Positions 1-7,400 of a DNA stretch of 13,519 nt are shown piece after piece. The first letter of the stretch is position 1. Each line of letters opens with the position of its first letter. Source of the DNA: an uncultured Spirochaetaceae bacterium (GTDB lineage Bacteria; Spirochaetota; Spirochaetia; Treponematales; UBA12059); the NCBI GenBank assembly GCA_938004315.1, contig CALKWG010000414.1:1-13519 (forward strand), read 5' to 3'. Below the pieces are notes generated by a model. The model was not told the origin of the DNA. It saw only the letters and a list, made by a program, of their open reading frames with translations, and ran no database searches. A program made the translations under genes and the position numbers.

Positions 1-49
1 GCGACACCCGAGATCTACACTCTTTCCCTACACGACGCTCTTCCGATCT
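1..49 (+). other. Illumina P5/TruSeq adapter contamination
   Basis: The first 49 bases match the Illumina universal (P5/Read 1) adapter, ending in the diagnostic CGACGCTCTTCCGATCT at 33-49. Two mismatches to the adapter lie near bases 6-7. This is a library artefact left at a contig end, not genomic DNA. The reading frame of the downstream gene happens to stay open through it, so an automatic gene caller could add about 16 false residues to that protein. Confidence 0.97.
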
Positions 50-523
50 CTCAAGGACCATATCGTCGTCGAGACCGCCGACGCCGTCCTCGTAGCCAAA
101 CGCGGCGCCTCCCAGGACGTTAAGGCCGCCGTGGAAGCGCTCAAGGCGGGCTCCCCGGCCGAGCGCGAGCTCACCCACGCCCACCTGACCGTGCGCCGCC
201 CCTGGGGCTCCTACACCATCCTGGACGAGGCTCCCGGCTTCAAAGTCAAGCGCATCGTCGTCACGCCCGGCTCCAAACTGTCCCTGCAGAAGCACGCCCG
301 CCGCTCCGAGCGCTGGGTCGTCGCCGGCGGCGCGCCGGTCATCACCATAGACGCCGAGCGTCGCGCCTACGCCTTAGGCGAGGTCGCCGAAATCCCCTTA
401 GGCGCCGTCCACCGCCTTGAGAATCCCGGCCCCGCCGACGCCGTCATCATCGAGACCCAGCTGGGCGACTACTTAGGCGAGGACGACATCGTCCGCCTCG
501 AGGACGTCTACGGCCGCTCGTAA
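50..523 (+). CDS. manC: Mannose-1-phosphate guanylyltransferase (ManC type), C-terminal part, 5'-truncated
   Basis: Open frame from base 50 to a TAA at 521-523, lacking its start because the contig begins inside the gene. The family makes GDP-mannose from GTP and mannose-1-phosphate in the cytoplasm; bifunctional members also isomerise fructose-6-P and mannose-6-P. Visible first is the end of the nucleotidyltransferase domain (HIVVETADAVLVAKRG), then the cupin domain with RPWGSY, VKRIVVTPG, LSLQKH, a full second cupin motif (GEVAEIPLGAVHRLEN) and the family C-terminus YLGEDDIVRLEDVYGR. The first cupin motif is unusual: QKHARRSERW instead of the common QxHHHRxEHW, so some metal-ligand histidines are missing. 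The catalytic N-terminal pyrophosphorylase motif is off the contig. A GTG at 131 is an internal codon, not the start. Family identity is firm; isomerase activity is doubtful. Confidence 0.85.
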   Translation, partial: LKDHIVVETADAVLVAKRGASQDVKAAVEALKAGSPAERELTHAHLTVRRPWGSYTILDEAPGFKVKRIVVTPGSKLSLQKHARRSERWVVAGGAPVITIDAERRAYALGEVAEIPLGAVHRLENPGPADAVIIETQLGDYLGEDDIVRLEDVYGRS

Positions 524-627
524 CCGTCGATAGCCGGGAGCCCGGATTATCCGTACGGGCGCCCCGGCGGCCGCGGGCCTCGATCCCCGCCGGCCGCCGA
601 CGCCCGCCGGCCCGGCTAGCCTCGTCC

Positions 628-646
628 ACGGCGGCGCGGCCGCCGT
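628..646. repeat. Perfect 8-bp hairpin downstream of manC
   Basis: ACGGCGGC (628-635), a GCG loop (636-638) and GCCGCCGT (639-646) form a perfect GC-rich hairpin about 105 bases after the manC stop. No T tract follows, so it may stabilise an mRNA 3' end or act with Rho rather than as an intrinsic terminator. In such GC-rich DNA some hairpins are expected by chance. Confidence 0.4.
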
Positions 647-660
647 CGGGCTCTCGGCTT

Positions 661-741
661 TATCTTCCGGCGCGTAGGCCCTAAGCGCGCGGGCGTCGCG
701 CGGCGCCGCCCGCCGAGCCCAGCGATCGCGCCGGAAGGATA
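661..741. repeat. Spaced inverted repeat (about 14-bp arms)
   Basis: TATCTTCCGGCGCG (661-674) pairs with CGCGCCGGAAGGATA (727-741), with one bulged base. The 52 bases between are GC-rich and can fold further. Together they could form an RNA of about 80 nt with a closed basal stem, or be the remains of a small repeat element. No RNA family is recognised. Confidence 0.4.
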
Positions 742-778
742 CCGCCTCGATCCCTGGTGCGCTCCCCTCGGGCCGCCT

Positions 779-832
779 AAAAACGACGGCGCCGCCGGAC
801 CCGCCGCTTTCGCGGCGCGCCCGGCGGCGCCG
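779..832 (-). terminator. Rho-independent terminator of the 855-1877 gene
   Basis: Read on the minus strand, 22 bases after the stop codon comes a long hairpin: outer arms 821-832 and 787-798 (perfect 12 bp, CCGGCGGCGCCG type) and an inner perfect 6-bp stem (802-807 / 812-817) around a four-base loop. Three bases after the stem comes a run of five T (AAAAA on the plus strand, 779-783). The T tract occurs only on the minus strand, which assigns it to the barrel protein gene rather than to manC. Confidence 0.75.
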
Positions 833-854
833 GTATTTCGTTATGCCTTTTATC

Positions 855-1877
855 CTACAGCTGGACGCGGATCATCGCGTTCGCGCCCAAGCCCTTGGTC
901 TTAGGAACGTAGATACCCTGCAGATCCAGGTTCAGGAAGAACAGATTCAAGGATAGGCCGCCGTAGACCCGCAGGACGGGGTCGGAGTTCGTGGCGGAGA
1001 AGAGGAAGCCGTCGGCGGAGATGTCGGGGACAGGCTGACCCGCGTCCGCGAGAGCTTGCTTAATCGCCGCGACTTCAGCGCTAGTAACTAGTTGTTCGCC
1101 AGGGCCGCCCCCCGTGTCACTATCGTAGTACATCTTCGCCGCCAAGCCGCCACCGACGGTCGAGGTCCCCAAGGAGTAGCCAAGGCCAGCGAAGGGGCGG
1201 AAGAACAAGACCTTCTTGGATACCTGAAGGGTGAAATCGAAAGAATCGGTCGTCCAATCAAGCTGAAGGTCCGGATCGCTCACCCGTAAGGACTGAGGTG
1301 TCCCTGCGGTAAAGTTATATGTCTGATCAGGTACATCAAGCGGGACTTGAACACTACCCATCAGCCTGTTATACCCTGCGCCGAGCGACACGTCGGGGAA
1401 GAGTAGGCCCTCCTTCACCAAGCCTAAGCGGATGTTGGCGCCGAGGAGCTTATAGTCGGCTGCGATGCCTAAGGCCGATATCGCCTCTGTCGCCTCAGGC
1501 GGCAGGACCATAGCCTTGATCCCGAAATCGAAGGGCAGGATAATCCCGCCTATCTTGGCCGACAGCGCGGCCGCAGGAATGGGCAACCCGGCTTTCTTTA
1601 AGGAATCCGGAAGGGCCTCGCCCAGGGCAGCCTGAAAGAATTCCTCGAGGCTCTCAGCGGGTACCGCCGTGAAGCCTACGGCCAGGCCGACCCCGAAGTG
1701 CGGCAGCTGTCCGATATAGGCGTCCGACCAGTTGTTGCCGATCGTGGCGTTGTAGGACAGCGTGGCGGCCATGTCGGTGGCGAAACTCTCAAAGCCACCC
1801 TGAAAGTCGGCTAGATCCTGAGCCCAAGCTCCCGCGGCCGCCAGGGCCATCATGCTTATCAGAACGATGCGTTTCAT
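855..1877 (-). CDS. Exported protein, predicted outer-membrane beta-barrel (spirochaete-type)
   Basis: 340 aa. The ATG at 1877 is supported by AAGGAGG at 1882-1888, four bases upstream. Residues 1-19 (MKRIVLISMMALAAAGAWA) are a Sec signal peptide with an AWA|QD cleavage site; no lipobox. The mature part is rich in alternating polar/hydrophobic stretches ending in glycine turns (for example NWSDAYIGQLPHFGVG at 49-64, VLRVYGGLSLNLFFLNLDLQ near 301-320) and the chain ends in a strand-like MIRVQL. This pattern suits an outer-membrane barrel. I recall similar treponemal proteins with the NWSDAYIGQ...PHFGVG stretch but know no assigned function. It is followed by a strong terminator and preceded by a 105-base gap with a palindrome, so it is probably transcribed mainly alone. 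Export is clear; barrel topology is inferred; the substrate or role is unknown. Confidence 0.8.
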   Translation of the reverse strand: MKRIVLISMMALAAAGAWAQDLADFQGGFESFATDMAATLSYNATIGNNWSDAYIGQLPHFGVGLAVGFTAVPAESLEEFFQAALGEALPDSLKKAGLPIPAAALSAKIGGIILPFDFGIKAMVLPPEATEAISALGIAADYKLLGANIRLGLVKEGLLFPDVSLGAGYNRLMGSVQVPLDVPDQTYNFTAGTPQSLRVSDPDLQLDWTTDSFDFTLQVSKKVLFFRPFAGLGYSLGTSTVGGGLAAKMYYDSDTGGGPGEQLVTSAEVAAIKQALADAGQPVPDISADGFLFSATNSDPVLRVYGGLSLNLFFLNLDLQGIYVPKTKGLGANAMIRVQL

Positions 1878-1958
1878 AGCGCCTCCTTCGTACGGCGCGA
1901 AGCCTAAGCGGCTCCGACGCGTCCGTTACTAACGCGCGGCCATGCGGTATTTCAATTG

Positions 1959-1977
1959 TTGTTCAATCTGTGAACAA
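1959..1977. promoter_or_regulatory. Perfect 7-5-7 palindrome upstream of the barrel gene, candidate operator
   Basis: TTGTTCA (1959-1965), spacer ATCTG, TGAACAA (1971-1977). It lies six bases after the M23 stop and about 82 bases before the barrel gene start. No T tract follows on the minus strand, which argues against a terminator for the M23 gene. A possible minus-strand promoter sits next to it: -35 TTGAAA (1950-1955), 18-base spacer, -10 TAGTAA (1926-1931). The palindrome would then be just upstream of -35, an activator-like position. The promoter assignment is weak. Confidence 0.45.
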
Positions 1978-1982
1978 GATTG

Positions 1983-3038
1983 CTAGCGCAGCCCGGCTAT
2001 AAAGGCTTTTAACTCCTGGCTTGTCCAGACTTTACCTGAGCTTTCATGAATCTCTATGTGCAGATGCTCGCCATGCCCCTTTTTACGGGCGTTGACGCCC
2101 GAGTTGCCGCCGTGGCCTAAGGCTTGCCCCGCTTCTACGACCTCGCCTATGCCCGGCTTCAGGTCGTGCAGGTGGAAGTAGGCGTAGTAGCGCCCCTCGT
2201 GCGGCGCGTAGATGATGAGCCCGTTCCCGGCCTTAGGCGATAAGCCGCCGCCCCGATACTGCGACGGCCTATCGGTCCCTTCCCAGTCGTCGGCCGCCGC
2301 CACGACGATGCCGGCGGCGATGCTCCTCACGACGGGGCCCTTCTCCGCGGCGCCGTTCCGCGTCACCTTGGTAAAGAAGAGGTCCAAGGCGTAGCGGTGC
2401 GACGATGAGAGCGCCCTATCCGTCGGTAGCCAGCGATCTTTGCGGGCCAGGGGCGGCTGCGGCCCGAGCTTCAGGCCCTTCCCCAGCTCGAGGGCTTCCC
2501 AAAGCTCCGCGAGGGCGGCTTCGAACTGCGGCGCCGAGGCGCGGGTCGGCGCGAGGGAGGTAAGGATATCCTTATAGGCTAGTCCGTAGGCTCCCCCGGT
2601 GAGCGCGTCGCCCCTTAAGGTCGGTTCGTCGCGCGGCATGATGAGCCTGGCTTGGAACCAGCTCGGAGGCGGCATGAGCGCGGCCAAGGCCTTCGTCGGC
2701 GTCGCCTTCTGCCGCTCGCTCAGCGCGCTCGCCCAGGCGAGCGCCCGCTCGCGGGCCGCCGTCGCGGCGTTACCCGCCAAGGCGTCGGGAGACAGGGCCT
2801 CGGCCAATAGGCCTAGGTCCTGCGTCGGAAGGACGGCTTCATGCGGGCTAAACGGGCCTAAATCCCGCCTAGCCGCGGCATCCTTCATGAAGCCCGTAAT
2901 CGCCGCCGCGGCCTCCGACTTGCCGATCGAGCCCTCGAGGGCCCGCGGCAGGGCGGAGGCCGCTATGGTTAAGGCCGATAGGATGACGGCCGCCCCGATG
3001 AGGACGGGCCCGGCTAGATACTTCCGTATGGTAGGCAC
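1983..3038 (-). CDS. M23 (LytM-type) zinc metallopeptidase, membrane-anchored or exported
   Basis: 351 aa, GTG start at 3038 (GTG CCT ACC ATA). The upstream ATGs at 3060 and 3051 are in other frames, and the ribosome site is weak (GAGCGAG). Residues 10-31 are a hydrophobic helix: a signal anchor, or a signal peptide cleaved after ASA (27-29). Residues 35-200 are an Ala-rich, mostly helical region of unknown role. The C-terminal 140 residues carry the M23 zinc site: H214 and D219 (SHRYALD, with four residues between rather than the usual three), FHLHD (288-292), GHGGNSG (308-314) and the HLH motif (325-327). The family cuts peptide cross-links in peptidoglycan in the periplasm; some members are inactive regulators, but here all expected ligands are present. 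No lysin substrate can be deduced. It has its own putative promoter and is 105 bases from the next gene. Confidence 0.88.
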   Translation of the reverse strand: MPTIRKYLAGPVLIGAAVILSALTIAASALPRALEGSIGKSEAAAAITGFMKDAAARRDLGPFSPHEAVLPTQDLGLLAEALSPDALAGNAATAARERALAWASALSERQKATPTKALAALMPPPSWFQARLIMPRDEPTLRGDALTGGAYGLAYKDILTSLAPTRASAPQFEAALAELWEALELGKGLKLGPQPPLARKDRWLPTDRALSSSHRYALDLFFTKVTRNGAAEKGPVVRSIAAGIVVAAADDWEGTDRPSQYRGGGLSPKAGNGLIIYAPHEGRYYAYFHLHDLKPGIGEVVEAGQALGHGGNSGVNARKKGHGEHLHIEIHESSGKVWTSQELKAFIAGLR

Positions 3039-3062
3039 CTCGCTCTATGCATTCGCTCATGA

Positions 3063-3091
3063 ACTCTAGCTGAGCGAAGCCTCTTAGGCAA
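3063..3091 (-). promoter_or_regulatory. Possible sigma-70 promoter of the M23 gene
   Basis: On the minus strand: TTGCCT (-35, 3086-3091), 17-base spacer, TAGAGT (-10, 3063-3068), placing a start of transcription near 3056 and a leader of about 18 bases before the GTG at 3038. Hexamer matches are moderate. Spacing and position support it. Confidence 0.3.
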
Positions 3092-3138
3092 GCCGCCGAG
3101 AATCGGCCGCCTTACATAAGGTCGAGTTGGCTAAGTCC

Positions 3139-3167
3139 TTGGCTAGGGTAGGCTGCTGGTATATTAT
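3139..3167 (+). promoter_or_regulatory. Sigma-70 promoter of the solute-binding-like gene, near-leaderless geometry
   Basis: TTGGCT (-35, 3139-3144), exactly 17 bases, TATTAT (-10, 3162-3167). Only six bases separate the -10 box from the ATG at 3174, so transcription would start at or within a base or two of the start codon. No Shine-Dalgarno sequence is present between the -10 box and the ATG, which fits a leaderless message. Confidence 0.5.
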
Positions 3168-3173
3168 CGGCGC

Positions 3174-4400
3174 ATGAAGGCAAAAGCTTTCTTCGCCATA
3201 GGCATCGGCATGGTAGTCATCGCGCTCGCCGTCGTAGTCGTAGTCGTCGTCGAGGCGCGCGAAGACGCGCCGACCTTAGGCTTCTACGCGGTCGACGAAT
3301 CCTCGGTTGCGGCGATCAAGGCCATCGCGGCCGATCCTCGTTTCAGCTCCTTCCGCTTCGACTTCGTCGACCTGGATACCGCCGTCGAGCCGCGCCTAGG
3401 CGAAAGGGGAGCTCCTTCGATCCTCTTCGCTTACGACGGGGCGATTAAGGACCCGGATGCGGCCGGCCTGGCGGTTCTAGACGACGAACCCATCAGGGCC
3501 ATGCCGAGCTCGTTAAGGCGCGTCGGATCGGACGGGGAATCGCGATACGCGTACCCCTTGCTCATCGACCATCTCGAGTTAGCCTATGAGGTCGGTCTCT
3601 TCGAGTCCATCGGTTTCGCTCCACCGCCCACGCTGGAGGAGTTCCTACGCGCCGCCCGGAAGTTCGCCGCCGGCTCGCCGCCGGCTATATTCATCGCCGG
3701 CGGCGACGACTCGACGCTCCTCAATCTCATCGGCGCGTTGGTCGAGGCTCGCGGCGGCCTCGCAGCGGCCGAGGCGCTAGGTAGCCTGGAGTATAGGCCG
3801 GACGCGCTCGGTTCGCTGCTCGACTTGAGTCTCGGCTCCGACGACGCCGCTCGACCCGTCACTCTGCGGTCCGAATTAGACCTGCTCGTGAGCCTCAAGG
3901 CCGAGGGCTTACTGCACCCCGAGTGGTACCGCTTCGGGCTCCGGGATCTGAGCGCGTTCATGGCCGACGGAGCCGCGCCTTTCGCGCTCATGCGGCTAAG
4001 CCAACGTAGGCTCTTGGATCAACGGACGGCCTCCAGGTACAAAGGGATCGTATTCCCCGCCTCGCCGGGAGCCGCGCGCCGCGCGCCGCGATTTACGGTC
4101 TTGACCGCGTCGCTCAACGCCTCCGCCCCGAAGCGGCACCGGGATACGGCGCTCGATTTCTTGGCCTACCTCGCCTCGGCCGAAGGCCAGCGAAGGCTCT
4201 CCGAAAAAAGCGGGCTCGCGCCGACCCACGCCGCCGCCCGGGCGCCGGACGAGCAGGCGTCCGAGCTCCGCCTCTGGGCGGCCGCGTCCTCGGCCGTGAC
4301 GCCCGAGCCGGGTTGGGCCATGGCGCGCGACGGCGCATCGCGCGCCGCCCTGGCCGCCGAGCTCCGAGCCTATCTCGAAGCCGGCGGGGCGGGGTATTAG
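3174..4400 (+). CDS. Family 1 solute-binding-like protein with N-terminal membrane anchor
   Basis: 408 aa from the ATG at 3174 to the TAG ending at 4400. Residues 5-26 form a very hydrophobic helix ending in a run of valines, with no lipobox cysteine, so the protein is probably anchored by this helix or secreted rather than lipidated. The rest resembles the bacterial extracellular solute-binding proteins of ABC sugar importers: LAYEVGLFESIGF followed by PPTLEEFLRAARKFA (137-166), FMADGAAPFALMR (262-274), and the C-terminal signature ALDFLAYLASAEGQ then SGLAPTHAAA (326-355). Length is typical. No permease or ATPase gene is adjacent, so it may be an orphan binding protein, a sensor partner, or use a transporter encoded elsewhere. 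The ligand cannot be read from the sequence. It is transcribed divergently from the M23 gene and convergently with the giant gene. No ribosome-binding site is seen. Confidence 0.8.
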   Translation: MKAKAFFAIGIGMVVIALAVVVVVVVEAREDAPTLGFYAVDESSVAAIKAIAADPRFSSFRFDFVDLDTAVEPRLGERGAPSILFAYDGAIKDPDAAGLAVLDDEPIRAMPSSLRRVGSDGESRYAYPLLIDHLELAYEVGLFESIGFAPPPTLEEFLRAARKFAAGSPPAIFIAGGDDSTLLNLIGALVEARGGLAAAEALGSLEYRPDALGSLLDLSLGSDDAARPVTLRSELDLLVSLKAEGLLHPEWYRFGLRDLSAFMADGAAPFALMRLSQRRLLDQRTASRYKGIVFPASPGAARRAPRFTVLTASLNASAPKRHRDTALDFLAYLASAEGQRRLSEKSGLAPTHAAARAPDEQASELRLWAAASSAVTPEPGWAMARDGASRAALAAELRAYLEAGGAGY

Positions 4401-4433
4401 AATAGCTCTCCAGCGTATAGAAGCCCTCGTTCT

Positions 4434-4470
4434 TTAGGCTGCCTAATGCTATCCCCTCGCATTAATAATG
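4434..4470. repeat. Two small palindromes in the convergent gap
   Basis: The 74-base gap between the ends of the solute-binding-like gene (+) and the giant gene (-) holds TTAGGC-T-GCCTAA (4434-4446) and CATTA-A-TAATG (4460-4470), the latter flanked by CCCC (4454-4457) and GGGG (4470-4473). Loops are too short for the fullest pairing and there is no clear T run, so they are at best weak bidirectional terminators. The first palindrome is made of the TTAGGC word over-represented in this window. Confidence 0.35.
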
Positions 4471-4474
4471 GGGC

Positions 4475-7400
4475 TCATTCGCCTAGCCATTTACCATACT
4501 CTAAATTAGTACCTAGGTATCCTATTACCGGCCTTCCCGCGGAATCGAAATCCAGATTGACCTGCTTGAACATAAGGCTCCCTCCTTGCGGAGGGGTGAT
4601 AGCCGGGACGTTAAAGTACTCCCAGTTTCCGGTAACATATCCGTTTTCAACGCCGGCCGGCACGTTACCGGGGCTTATAGGGACCGTGCTGTATGCAACC
4701 TTGATCGCATCTCGCTGGCCCGTTTCCGAACTATTAAAGTAGGCGATATAAGGAATGACATTAGGTCCGACTTGACGAACCTTGATCTGCGTCCAGCTAC
4801 CGACGGCGAAGGCGGCGTCTACGGTGGCGTGATACAAGTCCGTACTATTGAAGGCCGGTAGATAGAAGTAGGCGAGGTCGGCGTCTGAGGCGTCATAAGC
4901 CGCTATATGGATGCCGTTAGCGCCATCCAGCGCCAGCGATACGTAATTGCCGACATATTCGGGGAAGACCACCGTGGAACTTGTCCATGCGACCGCAGCC
5001 GTGGGGGCCGATCCGTCTACCGGGCCGGTCGAATATCTGAGCTTGAGCCTACCGTCGGCCTCGTCGAAGTAGACGATAACGACGCGGAAGTCGCTCGTTA
5101 CGGCGAAATCGAAGTAGCGCGATGCCGAGCTTGCGGCTACTATACGTCCGCTCGTATTATTATCGGCTAGGTTGGCTCTTTGCGCGTACCCGTCGCCCGT
5201 GGAAGAGGTCCCGCCCGCGAATAGCGGGGCCGTTCCTCCGCCAGTTACGTCTGTGCCTACGCGTAAATTCCTGAAGATGAGGTCTCTATTAGTCGTATTA
5301 TCATCGTAGTAGAGCATATAGACCTTTGCATGCGAGGTCCTGGAATTACCCACCGCACGGATCTTCGGATATTGGTAGCGTCCTAATAGCAATCCGTTAC
5401 CGAAGTTGACACCTTCGAGGGTGATCGCATTGTTGCCCGTGTCATCTGATATATTGCCGCCGTATCCGCTATAGGTCGTGCCGGTACCCCAACCCTGGCC
5501 ATTCGTATATAGCTCCGCATATCGGTCGTAGAGATAGGACATGGAAGCTCCGTCTCTATTATAGAGCGTTAGGTGATGGAAGCGTCCTCCGGCGTCTCGC
5601 GCCATAGCCATCTGGTCCCAGATAGAGGCTTTGATCAGGTATTCGGTGGTAATTTCCGCGCCGGTGCTCCCATTGAATTTTGCCCGTTGAGGCATGGCGT
5701 GCGAAGGATAGTAAGTGCCCGCTCCCGTACCCGGCGCTAGGCCGACGTTTAGATTCGGGCCGCCCGTTAGGTTCAAGTAGCCGAATACCGGATCATCCCC
5801 TTCCATGATCATATCGGGGTAATAGCCGTTCTTGATGCCGGTGCTGCTCATCGAGAAAAACCGGAGATATCGGTCGTCTGTCTGCCTAAGGTTCTTCGTG
5901 ATGTAACGATCCGGTTCTCTGTTCGGGAGCATCTCGGGCGTCTCAAGGTCGGCATAGCTCCCTTTCGCGTCGTTATCGTTCACATTGTTCAATGATCGCA
6001 CGCCGTTCGTGAATACCTCTAAGTATCCTGATACGGCGCCGTCGTTCGATAGGTAGATGCCGGTATAGGGCGCCGTCGCGCCGCTGTAGGCGATGGCCGA
6101 GCCCGCGGTTGGGGCGAGCTTGGACGCGACGATCCCTGAGCCGACGATCCTCGCAGCGTTAGGATTGAGGTTGAATCCTGTTAATGTAATGAATGTATTG
6201 TGCGTGCCCTTGATGATCGAGTACCTGCCGCTGGATGAACGGATATTGCTATCCTTTAATCCTCCGTCATTGCGTATAGGGGTGCTCAGCTTAGCGATAT
6301 AAGGCACTATATCAATGCGGAGCGAGGGGCGATTGTTTAGCGCCGCATCTGCGCTGACGACTTCGATCTCGCTCGAGCTGTTGGCTTGCGGAGCCGTCCG
6401 CCTGTCCTGAGCCAATACCCGTATAGCCCGATCGAGCGCCGCAACGCCGCTTACCTTGCTGCTGTCCCAGTCTAGCTGCCACTTGACCTTATGTCCGCCT
6501 TGATCCAAGGATTCCGTCGATACGCTGAACTTCCAACCGTCGCTGGCCCATCGGTCGGTACCCGTCCATACGCCTGCGTCGAAGGTAGCGAGTCGATAAT
6601 AGCTCCGCGCCAGCGTCTCGAGGACGCCGTCGCCGTCGGTATCGAATTGGGTAGCGCTCATGGCGGCGCCGGGGAATGAGAAGCCGTCCATCGCCGTCCA
6701 AAGGCTCGTTAAGCGCTGATCGTCGTATGCCGTACCGCGGAAGCTTATCTGCCCGGAAACCTTAGGATCTAAGTCGTAGAGCCCCGAAGCTTCGTTAAAC
6801 AATGCGCCGGGCAGATCCGAAGGCAACTCAAGGTGGCCGTTAGCCTTGCTATTTGCGAATAGGCTATTATCGCTTGAACCTCGCCAATATAACGGCAGGA
6901 TGACGGCTTTCGGCGGTACTGCATCCACCAGGTTCACGTAGAAAGGGACGTTAAGCACGGCATCTAGGCTATCGATGCCCGGTTCCGTCTCTTCGGTACT
7001 ATCCCAAATGGAGAAGGTGAACGTGGATAGGCCCTCGCCGACGCTATCCAGATCGCCTAAGCTTAGGGAAATCGGCAGGATAGCGGACGATCCCGTAGCC
7101 CTTAAGGTCTGCAGCCCCCCATGAAGATCGAGGGTAGCGTTCGTTAGGATGTATCGAAGTTGGCCATTGCCGCCTACCGCGTCGATCTCTACGGTCGTAA
7201 GCCCCTTGGCCACGAAACTCGATGAATCGACTGTGGTAGTCGACTGCATGTTTCCTTGCCCGTCCAAGGCGCTGAACGCCGCGACTTTTTCGCCGGCGGC
7301 TACATTTCCGTCCCCGTCCAGGTCGGTACCCAACGTGACGGCGGCTAAGAGCGGCCTGTTGTTGGCGATCGTCGTGCTAAGAGAGCTTGAGACGCTGTTC

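Larger units (their letters stand above)
524..854. other. GC-rich convergent intergenic region
   Basis: About 330 bases between the ends of manC (+) and the barrel protein gene (-). It is extremely GC-rich and full of inverted repeats. I find no convincing gene: the short minus-strand frame at 447-629 overlaps the end of manC and reads as Arg/Gly/Pro-rich shadow translation. Contents are a perfect 8-bp hairpin (628-646), a spaced inverted repeat (661-674 / 727-741) and the terminator at 779-832. There is no clear U-tract terminator for manC on the plus strand. Confidence 0.6.

Noticed and set aside
2599..3069. 156-aa plus-strand open frame opposite the M23 gene
   Set aside because: It lies wholly antisense to a gene with clear M23 motifs. 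The translation is low-complexity Ala/Ser/Arg, as expected for shadow frames in GC-rich coding DNA.
3174..3260. Lipoprotein signal on the solute-binding-like protein
   Set aside because: No cysteine occurs near the end of the hydrophobic helix, so there is no lipobox.
373..4446. TTAGGC copies as a telomere-like repeat
   Set aside because: TTAGGC is a nematode telomere unit, but here the copies are dispersed and never in tandem, in bacterial coding genes.
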